Below, in pieces: positions 1-8,025 of a stretch of 64,000 bases of DNA. How positions within the stretch are numbered: position 1 is the first letter of the stretch; each line of letters begins with the position of its first letter. Source of the stretch: Emergencia sp. 1XD21-10 (GTDB lineage Bacteria; Bacillota; Clostridia; Peptostreptococcales; Anaerovoracaceae); the NCBI RefSeq assembly GCF_009936045.1, contig NZ_QWEQ01000018.1, forward strand, positions 47,077 to 111,076, given 5' to 3'. The translations under genes were made by a program, and so were the position numbers. The notes under the pieces are model-generated. The model saw nothing but the letters and a program-made list of their open reading frames with translations. It was not told the origin of the DNA and did not search any database.

Positions 1-389
1 ACCCAGTTCCACATATCATACTCGTCGAAATAACGGCTTCTGCCCTCTCCCAAATTGTGCAGCAAATAAAAATCGAAATATCCTGCGCCTGTCTGTTTCA
101 AAGAAACCTCAAACTGTTCATAGGCTTCTTCCTTGGTCTTGCAATTAATCCATGCTGCATTCTTTGTGGCTAGCTGAAAGCTTTCCCGTGGATATCTTTC
201 AACCAGCGCCTTGCGAATCGCATCTTCCGAACCAGCATAAGCCCAGGCTGTATCAAAATATGTAAATCCCGCTTCCATAAACAAATCGACCATTTTACTG
301 GTTTCCTCTACATCGATGACGCCGTCCTTCTGCGGCAGTCTCATCAATCCGAATCCCAGCTTCTTAATGTCTTTCCCAAGGTCATTCAT
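1..389 (-). CDS. Aldo/keto reductase, N-terminal part (runs off the window)
   Basis: The reading frame starts at an ATG behind a GGAGG site and reads MNDLGKDIKKLGFGLMRLP, the usual N-terminus of bacterial aldo/keto reductases. The family's catalytic tetrad can be seen: Asp and Tyr in FDTAWAYAGSE, Lys in LATKNAAW and His in FYLLHNLG. These NAD(P)H enzymes reduce aldehydes and ketones in the cytoplasm; the substrate cannot be told. It begins only about 23 bp after the upstream TetR stop, so the two are probably co-transcribed and this may be the regulator's target. About 129 residues are present; the rest lies outside the window. Confidence 0.9.
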   Translation of the reverse strand, partial: MNDLGKDIKKLGFGLMRLPQKDGVIDVEETSKMVDLFMEAGFTYFDTAWAYAGSEDAIRKALVERYPRESFQLATKNAAWINCKTKEEAYEQFEVSLKQTGAGYFDFYLLHNLGEGRSRYFDEYDMWNW

Positions 390-412
390 CACATTTCCTC
401 CTTTTTGTTGAA

Positions 413-1012
413 TTAAAGTGCGTACGCTTTGAAAATCTCTGGCAGACAGGTCTCGCAAAATTCTTCTGTGCGCGCTCTCAGACTGTAGCTGCCGTCACTT
501 ACACTCCAGCAGAACATCTGCCCGTAAAGTATATCCGCCAAAGTATGGGTTAAAACTTCTGCCGGCGTATCTTTTGCCAGATTTCCTTCTTCTACCCCTG
601 CCTGAATCAATCGGCTGATCGAATCCAGATCAAACTTGAGCTTTCCACGGGGACCTGTCTCCTCCGAAGAAGAAATATCAGACAAACTTCTGATCCACTC
701 CTGAGAAAGCTTATATCCGCTGTCTTCAATACATGCCGAAAAATGCACCATATAATAGATGATTTTTTCTATGAAAGTATCCTGCAGGCTCATGGCCTTA
801 TCCAAAACCTCGCTGAAAGCACCATATCCAAGCGCAAATACAATATCCTCTTTCTTCTTAAAATAAGTATAAAAGGTGCCCTTCGAAACACCTGCCAGTG
901 CAGTGATCTCGTCAACTGTCGCCTGAGAAAGTCCTTTCTCTGCGATAATTTTGCTGCCTGCATCCAGCAGTTTTTTCTTTGTTGCAAGGGCAGCAATCTG
1001 TCTGCTCGTCAT
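413..1012 (-). CDS. TetR/AcrR family transcriptional regulator
   Basis: This 199-residue protein has the N-terminal TetR helix-turn-helix (ILDAGSKIIAEKG-type helix, then VDEITALAGVSKGTFYTYFKKKEDI, residues about 15-55) and a helical ligand-binding C-terminus. The ATG follows GGAGG at a 7-nt spacing. It is transcribed from a near-consensus promoter that contains a 29-bp palindrome, so it is probably autoregulated, and it leads into an aldo/keto reductase gene. The ligand is unknown. Confidence 0.9.
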   Translation of the reverse strand: MTSRQIAALATKKKLLDAGSKIIAEKGLSQATVDEITALAGVSKGTFYTYFKKKEDIVFALGYGAFSEVLDKAMSLQDTFIEKIIYYMVHFSACIEDSGYKLSQEWIRSLSDISSSEETGPRGKLKFDLDSISRLIQAGVEEGNLAKDTPAEVLTHTLADILYGQMFCWSVSDGSYSLRARTEEFCETCLPEIFKAYAL

Positions 1013-1033
1013 AAGCGTGCCTCCTTTTTCTTT

Positions 1034-1076
1034 ATTATACTGTATAATTGACTATCAGTCAATGACTTATAGTCAA
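1034..1076 (-). promoter_or_regulatory. Promoter with overlapping TetR-type operator
   Basis: On the minus strand a -35 TTGACT (1057-1062) and a -10 TATAAT (1034-1039) are separated by exactly 17 bp. A 29-bp near-perfect palindrome (1048-1076; arms TTGACTAT and ATAGTCAA with an inner AGTCA/TGACT pair, two mismatched positions) covers the -35 box. This is the layout expected for autorepression by the TetR protein that begins 22 bp downstream. That this protein binds here is inference. Confidence 0.75.
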
Positions 1077-1080
1077 TTAT

Positions 1081-1124
1081 AAAAAAACTGCACTGCTTGA
1101 TATTTCCTCATCAAACAGCGCAGC
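1081..1124 (-). terminator. Rho-independent terminator after the radical SAM gene
   Basis: Minus-strand stem of about 14 bp (1110-1123 pairing with 1088-1101, with a G-U pair and one mismatch) and an 8-nt loop, followed by seven T residues. It separates the radical SAM transcript from the tetR promoter. Confidence 0.8.
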
Positions 1125-1144
1125 TTATCTCTTGCAGCATATGT

Positions 1145-2515
1145 TTATTTCCTATCCTGCTCCCACAGTTTATCTGCCACCGGCGCCCAGTTCTTTGCAT
1201 ATTCTGTGCACTTTCCACAAAGATGCTCACAGGATTCCGGCGCTTCTAAATCCGTAGATTTTGCTCCGGTCTTCTTTACTAATTCCTGCAGAATTCCTGG
1301 GTTTTCCAGCATAGGGCAAGGCCGCAGATGATTGTCATTAAACGGCTGTCCATCACGATATGCAAGAAATAGCGGCTGACGCAAACAATCAAGAAGTGAC
1401 TTTTCTTTGATATTAGCGCCGGAGTAGTGAATAAATACACAAGGTTCCACGTCTCCGTTGGCATTGATATGGCAATACCTTTCCCCTGCCGCAATGCAGC
1501 CATGTACAAACTCTCCATCGTTTTGAAAGTCAATCGCAAATATCTCTTTACCACCTGTAATACCGCGGATTTCCCTGATTTTATCGTGCATATAAACTCT
1601 CTGTTCCGGTGTCAAAAGCAGTTCTGTACTCGCATTGACACCCACCGGCATATAATGGAAATACCATGCAAAAACACAGCCTTTATCGATAAGCATATCC
1701 AGGAATTCATCACTGGTTACAGTCAAATAGTTCTTGCTCGTATAGCAAATCGACACACCGAAAGGAATTCTCTTTTCATGCATCAAATCCATCGCCGCCA
1801 AGGCTTTCTGGAAATGGCCTTCTCCTCTTCTCCCGTCGTTGCTTTCTTCAAAACCCTCAATGCTAACCGATACAAAGAAATTACCTACTCGAAGAAGGTC
1901 GTCACAGAATGCTTCATCAATCAGTGTACCGTTGGTAAACGCATGAAATGCACAATCGCTGTGTTTTTCGCACAGACGGATAATTTCCTTTTTCTTAATC
2001 AGCGGTTCGCCGCCGGTGAACAGAAAAGCGTGAATACCCAATTCTTTACCTTCTGTGATAATTCTATCCATATCCTCAAAAGAAAGGTTCATTTTATCGC
2101 CATATTCCGCAGCCCAACAACCGGTACAGTGCATATTGCACGCTGTTGTAGGGTCCATCAGAATAATCCATGGAATATTGCACTGGTATCTTTCAGACAT
2201 TTTCAGAGAAGTCTTGTAACCACGAAAACCAGACTCATATCCGGCATTTAAAGCAAAGGTCTTCAAAATATGCGGATCCACATTGCGCAAAATATTTTGT
2301 GTATAATGGGTCCACTTGCTATTCGGGTCTTTTGCCAGCTTTCTCAAAAGTTCATAGGAAGAACCTTCCCATGCGTCTCCTAAAATTTTCTCCAGCATAT
2401 TAATCATAGGAAGCATAACTTCGGTCAAATCCTTTTCCTGTCCCTTGTTGATAATCGACTCCAAGCCTTTTTCGAAGGCTTTTCTTTCCATGATATGTTT
2501 TACATCCTTTACCAA
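1145..2515 (-). CDS. Radical SAM protein with C-terminal cysteine cluster
   Basis: 456 residues. The radical SAM [4Fe-4S] motif CX3CX2C lies at Cys126, Cys130 and Cys133 (ACNMHCTGCWAAEYG), followed by the SAM-binding FLFTGGEP motif. The C-terminal 120 residues hold many cysteines (YCHINANGDVEPCVF; PCPML; CEHLCGKC), as in SPASM-type radical SAM enzymes that carry extra clusters. The start is TTG behind GGAGG; an ATG nine codons later has no ribosome site. A cobalamin riboswitch and a terminator-like stem lie directly upstream, so expression probably responds to B12. No B12-binding domain can be seen, so the link may be to corrinoid or tetrapyrrole metabolism rather than to a cofactor in this protein. 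The reaction is unknown. Confidence 0.85.
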   Translation of the reverse strand: MVKDVKHIMERKAFEKGLESIINKGQEKDLTEVMLPMINMLEKILGDAWEGSSYELLRKLAKDPNSKWTHYTQNILRNVDPHILKTFALNAGYESGFRGYKTSLKMSERYQCNIPWIILMDPTTACNMHCTGCWAAEYGDKMNLSFEDMDRIITEGKELGIHAFLFTGGEPLIKKKEIIRLCEKHSDCAFHAFTNGTLIDEAFCDDLLRVGNFFVSVSIEGFEESNDGRRGEGHFQKALAAMDLMHEKRIPFGVSICYTSKNYLTVTSDEFLDMLIDKGCVFAWYFHYMPVGVNASTELLLTPEQRVYMHDKIREIRGITGGKEIFAIDFQNDGEFVHGCIAAGERYCHINANGDVEPCVFIHYSGANIKEKSLLDCLRQPLFLAYRDGQPFNDNHLRPCPMLENPGILQELVKKTGAKSTDLEAPESCEHLCGKCTEYAKNWAPVADKLWEQDRK

Positions 2516-2575
2516 AATATTCCACCTCCAGTTTATTCGTCTCTATGAAGATATATTTCCTTTTTTTCGTAACAT

Positions 2576-2581
2576 ATTATA
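2576..2581 (-). promoter_or_regulatory. Possible internal -10 box for the radical SAM gene
   Basis: A perfect minus-strand TATAAT lies between the riboswitch terminator and the TTG start. No good -35 box stands at 16-18 bp. It may give basal expression independent of the riboswitch. Confidence 0.35.
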
Positions 2582-2631
2582 CTGCACTTTTCAAAAATTA
2601 GAACTAGACAATTTCCTGGATTTGACTAATC

Positions 2632-2656
2632 AAAAGCTGCACCAAAATGGTGCAGC
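2632..2656 (-). terminator. Riboswitch-linked terminator stem
   Basis: A perfect 9-bp stem (GCTGCACCA pairing with TGGTGCAGC) with a 3-nt loop, followed on the minus strand by TTTT. It lies right after the B12 box, where a transcriptional cobalamin riboswitch would place its expression platform. Confidence 0.75.
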
Positions 2657-2822
2657 CCGTATTTTCTGCATGTCTCCTAACTCAGAGGGCATCGTTCTTA
2701 CTCACCTTCCCGTTTCCAGGGGCTAGTCTAAAACCCTCGAACAAGAACTCTCCCTTACAGTGGCGGTACCGTGCAGGATTCTCACCTGCTTCCATCTTAG
2801 CGCCCAATCCAATCGGGAGAAC
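2657..2822 (-). promoter_or_regulatory. Cobalamin (B12) riboswitch
   Basis: Read on the minus strand, the region has the conserved cobalamin-riboswitch elements in order: GGTGAGAATCC flanked by pairing GCAG/CTGC (2773-2789), then CCGCCACTGTAA, then GGGAAGG, then a B12 box of the form GAGTTAGGAGACATGC (about 2668-2683). It is followed by a terminator stem and then the radical SAM gene. The aptamer begins only a few bases after the stop of the upstream ABC permease gene, so it is either read through from the exporter operon or has a promoter inside the 3' end of that gene. Confidence 0.9.
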
Positions 2823-2827
2823 ATGAT

Positions 2828-3613
2828 TTAATAAATATCTTTTTTTACATACCGCAAATAGCCGGCTCCAATCCCAAGCAGCCCAATTACCATCCCGATT
2901 GCGACCAGTGTCCCATCGAGACTGCCCGCTGTCACGATATCCGCTCCTTCGCAGTAGGCGAAAGGCGTCACATATTTTAAAAACGCCGCCGCTTCCGCAA
3001 TGTTGGCAATGAGATTCAGAAAATACATCATAAAAGCGATGCCAAGTCCGGCGCCCACGCTGCCTTTACGTGTGAAAGCAGAAATCCCGAAGCAAATCCC
3101 CGCCAGCTCCAGTTGCAGCAGATAATACGCAAGATGCAGCAAATTGATTTCCCTCCAGGGAATCGCTTCACCTACCGCCGCTATAGCGCACACAGAAATC
3201 CCATAAACCAGCAGATTCATCGCCGTCACCTGCACCAATACCGCAAGGAGTTTTTCCGTCACGACCCGCCTGCGGCTAATCGGATGGGTCAGCAGGAATT
3301 CAGCCGTTCCATCTTTTTCTTCCTTGCTCAAAATGCCAGCCGCGCACAGACAGGCATAGAATGCGCCGCCAAGCCCCAGCACATTCCCACATTCAATAGC
3401 ATAAAATCCGGTCAGCATGCCGAAGTTCAGACGGTCCATTCCAAAAGCGTCGGAAAAAGAGCCCATGGAAGCAAACACATCGCCAACACTCTCCATCTGT
3501 CCTTTCATCTCCGGAAAGAGGAAGATGCAAACTGCCAGAAGAAAAGAAATGGCAGCAGTCCAAATCAAAAACGAAACGCGTCCCTGTCTCAACTCATGTC
3601 TAACCAATATCAC
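2828..3613 (-). CDS. ABC-2 type transporter permease
   Basis: 261 residues with about six hydrophobic membrane segments, starting with FLIWTAAISFLLAVCIFLF. A central stretch KEEKDGTAEFLLTHPISRRRVVTEKLL is typical of ABC-2 permeases of the NatB/ABC-2 type. It overlaps the ATPase gene by 4 bp (ATGA), so the two are translationally coupled. The pair probably exports a small toxic compound or lipid-like substrate under control of the first-gene TetR. Confidence 0.88.
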   Translation of the reverse strand: MILVRHELRQGRVSFLIWTAAISFLLAVCIFLFPEMKGQMESVGDVFASMGSFSDAFGMDRLNFGMLTGFYAIECGNVLGLGGAFYACLCAAGILSKEEKDGTAEFLLTHPISRRRVVTEKLLAVLVQVTAMNLLVYGISVCAIAAVGEAIPWREINLLHLAYYLLQLELAGICFGISAFTRKGSVGAGLGIAFMMYFLNLIANIAEAAAFLKYVTPFAYCEGADIVTAGSLDGTLVAIGMVIGLLGIGAGYLRYVKKDIY

Positions 3614-4491
3614 AGCGCCTCACCATCCTTTTCATAATAGTGAAGAAATACCTCTTCCAAATCCGGCTCAGATACGGCGAGATCCGTAATCTGTCCATCC
3701 GCAAGCCTTCTCAGCAACTTGTTCATATCGCCGCTGTAAAGAAAGCTGGTCTGCCCCGCAATCTCTTTCCGGTCACGAATTCCGCAAAGTCCGTCAAGAT
3801 TTACGCTGCCGCAAACCGCAACACGCCTGGCGCTGGTGCGAGAAAGCGCCTCTACACGATCGCAGGCAATGATCTTCCCTTCACGAATGATTGCGGCACG
3901 GCTGCAGTTTCGCTGCACCTCTGACAAAATATGACTGGACAAAAAAATAGTCGTTCCATCTGCATTGCGCTCCCGAAGGATTTCAAAAAATTCTTTCTGC
4001 ATCAGTGGGTCAAGACCGCTGGTCGGTTCGTCCAGAATTAAAATTTCCGGCTGATGCTGCAGCGCGCAGACAATGGCGACTTTTTTCCTGTTACCAAAAG
4101 AGAGTTCCTCCACTTTTCGTTTCTCAGAAAGTTGTAATCTTTCACAAAGCCGCACAGCTTCCTTTCTGCAGTCCTTTTTTCGCAAGTCCGCAGACAGCTT
4201 CAAGATATCTTTCACCCGCATTCCGCGATAAAAAATTGCTTCCGACGGAAGATATCCAGTCCTGGCAAGAATCTGCTCTCTTTCTTCGCAAGCAGCAAGT
4301 CCGCTCACCCAGGCGTCTCCTCCGGTCTTTTTTATGAGCCCCATCATCGTGCGGATTGTCGTAGATTTCCCTGCGCCGTTGGGACCGATGAATCCAAAGA
4401 ATTCTCCTTCGGAAACGGTCAGACTGACGCCGGAGATTCCCCGGTTTTTTCCATAATATTTAGTCAAATTTTCTAACTTGATTGCATCCAT
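3610..4491 (-). CDS. ABC transporter ATP-binding protein
   Basis: 293 residues. Walker A GPNGAGKST (about residues 36-44), Q-loop region, an ABC signature of the form LSFGNRKK and Walker B ILILDEPTSGLDP are all present, followed by an SSHILSEVQ H-loop. The C-terminal extension resembles multidrug or antibiotic-export ATPases of the ABC-2 class. It lies 4 bp after the TetR stop and overlaps the permease, so it forms a three-gene unit. Confidence 0.92.
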   Translation of the reverse strand: MDAIKLENLTKYYGKNRGISGVSLTVSEGEFFGFIGPNGAGKSTTIRTMMGLIKKTGGDAWVSGLAACEEREQILARTGYLPSEAIFYRGMRVKDILKLSADLRKKDCRKEAVRLCERLQLSEKRKVEELSFGNRKKVAIVCALQHQPEILILDEPTSGLDPLMQKEFFEILRERNADGTTIFLSSHILSEVQRNCSRAAIIREGKIIACDRVEALSRTSARRVAVCGSVNLDGLCGIRDRKEIAGQTSFLYSGDMNKLLRRLADGQITDLAVSEPDLEEVFLHYYEKDGEAL

Positions 4492-4495
4492 CTCG

Positions 4496-5107
4496 TCACT
4501 CCTTCCGAAGATAAATACTTTTCCAAAATGCGATCAGTCTGGTAAAATCCTTTTCCATTTCTGCGGTATTCACAGGTCCTCGCTGCACCATCTCCCACAG
4601 ATATCCTTCCGACGCCCAGTACATCTCCCTGTACATCATGGGAATATCCAGTCCCGGCACAAACTGCGCCGGATCAAAGTTGATACGGGCGCGATCCGCT
4701 TTCAGGTTAAAATACCGGTGATAGCTTTCAGAAACAGCTGCGCAGATTTCCGGGTCCTTTTCGTAAAATGCTTTGATGGTAAAATTCGCCATGTCCGGAT
4801 ACTGACTGATCAGTTCCATTTTTGCCCGCATGCCCCGTTCCATGCTCTCAAACAGCCCCTGCTGGCTGTAGCATTCGCATTCGGTCAAATAAGCAATGGT
4901 CTTCTTTGCACAAGTATCCCACAAAAACAGATATAATTCCTTCTTGTTGTGAAAATAGTGGAACAGCAGCGATTTGCTGATTCCCGCTGCCTCTGCGATT
5001 TCACGCATAGGACTGTTATGATAGGTATTCTGCGAAAAAACTTTGTAGCCAGCATTGATGATTGCCTGCTGCTTTTCTTCCGGCAGAGAAAAAAACTTTT
5101 CGTTCAT
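4496..5107 (-). CDS. TetR/AcrR family regulator of the ABC exporter
   Basis: 203 residues. The N-terminal helix-turn-helix (INAGYKVFSQNTYHNSPMREIAEAAGISKSLLFHYFHNKKELY) is clear, and the C-terminus is the helical ligand domain with several aromatic residues. It is the first gene of the exporter operon, an arrangement usual for autoregulated efflux systems. GACCGATTTT repeats flank its likely -10 box. Confidence 0.9.
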   Translation of the reverse strand: MNEKFFSLPEEKQQAIINAGYKVFSQNTYHNSPMREIAEAAGISKSLLFHYFHNKKELYLFLWDTCAKKTIAYLTECECYSQQGLFESMERGMRAKMELISQYPDMANFTIKAFYEKDPEICAAVSESYHRYFNLKADRARINFDPAQFVPGLDIPMMYREMYWASEGYLWEMVQRGPVNTAEMEKDFTRLIAFWKSIYLRKE

Positions 5108-5125
5108 AGCGTCTCCTTCATTCCC

Positions 5126-5164
5126 GACCGATTTTATTCTATTATAAAGCCGTTGACCGATTTT
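5126..5164 (-). promoter_or_regulatory. Promoter region of the TetR-ABC operon with a direct repeat
   Basis: GACCGATTTT occurs at 5126-5135 and 5155-5164, 29 bp apart, on either side of a minus-strand TATAAT (5141-5146). The placement fits an operator for the TetR encoded just downstream; no clear -35 box was found. Binding is inference. Confidence 0.5.
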
Positions 5165-5228
5165 GAGAAGGGTGCAATTCCTTCTATCCAGTTTCCTGGT
5201 ATTTTCCTACGGCAGGTTTTGCATATGA

Positions 5229-5530
5229 TTGTGCATATGTCGCCACTTCATCACTAATTTGCACAACTTCCACTCCTGCTGGTTGTGCAAATCCTACTGC
5301 CCACGCTGCCTCTTGCACAACTTTTGCGCTCCGTAACGCGAAAAAACATTTTTTTCATCAAAAAAGTTGTGCAAAACGAGTCATTTTTATCTTGCTTTGC
5401 ACAACATACATAATATTAAACGCCACGATTTTCGTAAAAGTTGTGCAAATTACTTTTTTCAAGCTTTCCCTGCACAACCGAACCAACAAAAAGTTGTGTA
5501 GAAACAATTTTTATCGCATCATCTGCACAA
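5229..5530. repeat. Array of ten alternating GTTGTGCA half-sites (five dyads)
   Basis: The 496-bp gap between gntR and tetR holds no convincing gene. It holds ten copies of the 7-mer TTGTGCA, one of them TTGTGTA. Orientation alternates strictly, with cores starting at 5229(+), 5260(-), 5283(+), 5314(-), 5367(+), 5398(-), 5441(+), 5471(-), 5494(+) and 5524(-). In each plus/minus pair the two cores are 30 or 31 bp apart centre to centre, about three helical turns, enclosing 23 or 24 bp of unrelated sequence. Pairs are separated by 16 to 46 bp. As minus-strand RNA each pair could form an 8-10 bp stem with a loop of about 23 nt, and three of them are followed by T runs. The function is unknown. 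Confidence 0.85.
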
Positions 5531-5603
5531 CCGCAATCTGAAAACGCGTATCTCCCGCAATACATTCTTCTGACCCTGCGATTAAATATCACAGATAACG
5601 CAA

Positions 5604-6593
5604 TCACATGCTCCGCTTCTTGTTCATCACCCGTTTAATCTGATCTACCACGTGGAGAAAAGACCCCTTGTCCACCTTATAACTATAGGAAACCAGTTCC
5701 CCGCCCCGCTCGCAAAAGCTGCGCAAAAACTGCTTTTCCTTAGACGCGATAAAGGTTTCATAGCCTTCCGGCACGATGACTACATCGTTCTCAGCAAAGA
5801 ACTGTTCCTCTTTTCCAAAGAACCCCGCAAGCTGCGTCGCCATCCCTTCACTCCAGCTGCCCAGCCCCTGGCAGTTATTTCTGACTACACCCGCGAATGC
5901 GTCGCTGGCGCAGAAAATGCCCACCTTCTGCGTATCTCCAATTTTAGCCAGACGGACAATGGTATGCACCGACGGCGTCATGGCAACCATCGCAAGCGGT
6001 TTATTGCTTCTTAGGTAGGATTCCACCTCTGTAAAATGGGTGGACGTAGTTAAAATCAAATCGTAATCCGCATTGAGACTTTCCGCCGCTTCCTCGATTC
6101 TATCAAGATCAAAGGCTGCCGTCTCAGCATAGCCAATCTGGGAAAGCTGCCCCTCAATCATCTGTAGCGTCTCAGGATTACAGTCCACCAAAGCAACCTT
6201 CACCACATCGTATTTTTCCGCAAGCCCCCTCAGCTTCAGATCTAGATAGATTTCCATTTCTCTCGGCGTAAACCCCAGACTTTCCAGTCTGGTGAAGAGT
6301 TGGTCGATTGCTATCATGGCTTTTTCTTTACGGCTGGCAAAATCCTCTTTCTGATCTATGACAAAAGAACCGCTGCCCTGTACCATCTCGACAAAGCCCT
6401 GCTCCTCCAGATATTCATAAGCGTGCTTAATGGTGCCGCACGCTACGCCGATTTCTCCGGAAAGATCCCGCACCGTTGGCAATTTAAACCCCGCAGCCAG
6501 CTTCCCGTCTTTAATTGCATCGGAAATTCGCTCCGCAATTTGCTTGTAAATCGGCTTTTGACCTGCCGTGTCCAGTTTAAAATCCACAAACAT
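5604..6593 (-). CDS. GntR family transcriptional regulator of the fumarase operon
   Basis: 329 residues. The first 70 residues form a GntR winged helix-turn-helix (QPIYKQIAERISDAIKDGKL, LPTVRDLSGEIGVACGTIKHAYEYLEEQGFV, GSGSFV). The remaining 250 residues are an alpha/beta effector domain with SDA and VEDCN-like strands that I do not assign to a named family. The ATG lies 3 bp after the fumarase beta stop, and the ribosome site lies inside the beta gene. It is probably autoregulatory through the TTGTATC...GATACAA sites upstream of the operon. Confidence 0.85.
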   Translation of the reverse strand: MFVDFKLDTAGQKPIYKQIAERISDAIKDGKLAAGFKLPTVRDLSGEIGVACGTIKHAYEYLEEQGFVEMVQGSGSFVIDQKEDFASRKEKAMIAIDQLFTRLESLGFTPREMEIYLDLKLRGLAEKYDVVKVALVDCNPETLQMIEGQLSQIGYAETAAFDLDRIEEAAESLNADYDLILTTSTHFTEVESYLRSNKPLAMVAMTPSVHTIVRLAKIGDTQKVGIFCASDAFAGVVRNNCQGLGSWSEGMATQLAGFFGKEEQFFAENDVVIVPEGYETFIASKEKQFLRSFCERGGELVSYSYKVDKGSFLHVVDQIKRVMNKKRSM

Positions 6594-6595
6594 AG

Positions 6596-7153
6596 CTATT
6601 TCTCCACGGCAAGATATGCTTTCCTGCCATCTTCATACAGATTATTTCCCTGACTATCGATGATCACAACTGCCGGAAGGTTTTCCACTTCCAAACGGCG
6701 CACCGCCTCTGCGCCCAAATCTTCATAGCAGACTACTTCCGCTTTTTTGATGCACTTGGCAAGGAGCGCTCCAGCACCGCCGATGGCGCCAAAGTATACC
6801 GCACCGTTTCGTTTCATGGCCTCGATTACCTCTGGCGAACGCTTGCCTTTTCCAATCATGCCCTTAAGGCCCAAATCCAAAAGCGCCGGTGCATATGCGT
6901 CCATACGGTAGCTGGTCGTTGGTCCCGCAGAACCGATTACCTGGCCCGGTTTTGCCGGTGCAGGTCCTACATAGTAAATAATGCTGTCCTTCACATCAAT
7001 GGGAAGCGCCTTTCCCTCTGCCAAAAGTTCGCAAAGCCGCTTGTGCGCAGCATCTCTTCCCGTATAAATCACGCCACTAATCAGTACATTATCTCCTGCG
7101 CGCAGGTCTTTTGTCTTATCTGCCGTCAGCGGCATCGTAATTTTCTTCTCCAT
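6596..7153 (-). CDS. Fumarate hydratase (class I) beta subunit / tartrate dehydratase beta
   Basis: 185 residues matching the C-terminal domain of iron-sulfur class I hydro-lyases: GDNVLISGVIYTGRDAAHKR near the N-terminus, YYVGPAPAKPGQVIGSAGPTTSYRMD in the middle and MIGKGKRS followed by an AVYFGAIGGAGALLAKCIKKAEVV stretch. Together with the adjacent alpha subunit it interconverts fumarate and malate, or a related hydroxy acid, in the cytoplasm. An aerobic-type fumarase is a single chain; the split form is typical of anaerobes. Confidence 0.92.
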   Translation of the reverse strand: MEKKITMPLTADKTKDLRAGDNVLISGVIYTGRDAAHKRLCELLAEGKALPIDVKDSIIYYVGPAPAKPGQVIGSAGPTTSYRMDAYAPALLDLGLKGMIGKGKRSPEVIEAMKRNGAVYFGAIGGAGALLAKCIKKAEVVCYEDLGAEAVRRLEVENLPAVVIIDSQGNNLYEDGRKAYLAVEK

Positions 7154-7171
7154 ATCTTTCCGCCTCTCCTT

Positions 7172-8011
7172 CTATAATACTGCACTCTTATGTCTGGTTA
7201 CATGGCAGTTGATATTGACTGCGCACGGAAGCCCTGCAATATGGGTTGGCAAGGTCTCGATGTTGACTGCAAGCGCCGTGGTTTTTCCGCCAAAGCCCTG
7301 CGGTCCAATACCAAGTGCGTTGATTTTCTCCAGCATTTCTTTTTCAAGGTCTTCATAGAACGGATTTGCATTTCTCTCATCTGCCGGACGCATAAGTGCT
7401 TTCTTCGCAAGAAATGCCGCTTTGTCAAAGGTGCCGCCAATGCCTACGCCCACCACGATAGGCGGACATGGATTAGGTCCTGCATCCTCTACCACCTTCA
7501 GAATAAATTCTTTTACACCGGCAAGACCGTCAGAGGGTTTCAACATCTTAATCTGGCTCATGTTTTCACTGCCAAAGCCCTTTGGCGCAACGGTAATTTT
7601 TAAGGCGTTGCCTGGCACGATGTCATAGTAAATCACCGCCGGCGTATTGTCTCCTGTATTGACTCTATCGATGGGATCCTTGACGCAGGATTTGCGCAGA
7701 AAGCCTTCCGTATATCCCTGGCGCACGCCTTCGTCTACAGCGTCCTTCAAATTTCCGTCAATGTGCACCTCCTGCCCAATCTCAAGAAAAACGCATGCAA
7801 GACCGGTATCCTGACAGATTGGCACTTCGTCTATATCTGCAATCTGATAGTTCTCTTCGATTTTATCTAAAATATTTTTTGCAATGTCAAAAGGCTCACA
7901 GGCTTTGCATCCTGCAATAGCACCTTTGATATCCTCCGGCAGATGGCAGTTTGCCTCGATACAAAGGTCTCTGACCGTCTGTGTAATCTGTTCTGCTTTG
8001 ATTTCTCTCAT
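7172..8011 (-). CDS. Fumarate hydratase (class I) alpha subunit
   Basis: 279 residues, the usual length of the alpha subunit. Candidate iron-sulfur ligands sit in conserved settings: Cys in VPICQDTGLACVF, in KSCVKDPIDR and in GPNPCPPIVVGVGIGG. The LKPSDGL and GIGPQGFGGKTTALAV motifs are also family features. It precedes the beta subunit by 18 bp. L-tartrate or another hydroxy acid is possible as substrate; fumarate/malate is the default inference. Confidence 0.92.
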   Translation of the reverse strand: MREIKAEQITQTVRDLCIEANCHLPEDIKGAIAGCKACEPFDIAKNILDKIEENYQIADIDEVPICQDTGLACVFLEIGQEVHIDGNLKDAVDEGVRQGYTEGFLRKSCVKDPIDRVNTGDNTPAVIYYDIVPGNALKITVAPKGFGSENMSQIKMLKPSDGLAGVKEFILKVVEDAGPNPCPPIVVGVGIGGTFDKAAFLAKKALMRPADERNANPFYEDLEKEMLEKINALGIGPQGFGGKTTALAVNIETLPTHIAGLPCAVNINCHVTRHKSAVL

Positions 8012-8025
8012 GATATGTTCCTTCC

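Noticed and set aside
1427..2251. Long plus-strand open frame opposite the radical SAM gene
   Set aside because: It is the antisense shadow of a gene with intact motifs; no ribosome site.
5229..5530. CRISPR array
   Set aside because: Repeats are only 7-10 bp, alternate in direction and have uneven outer spacing; no cas genes are nearby.
5229..5530. Integron attC sites
   Set aside because: The arms GTTGTGCA / TGCACAAC do not fit the GTTRRRY / RYYYAAC core, and there are no gene cassettes or integrase.
5416..5638. Two open frames of 63-65 codons within the dyad array
   Set aside because: They lie on opposite strands over repeat DNA and have no ribosome sites or protein-like composition.
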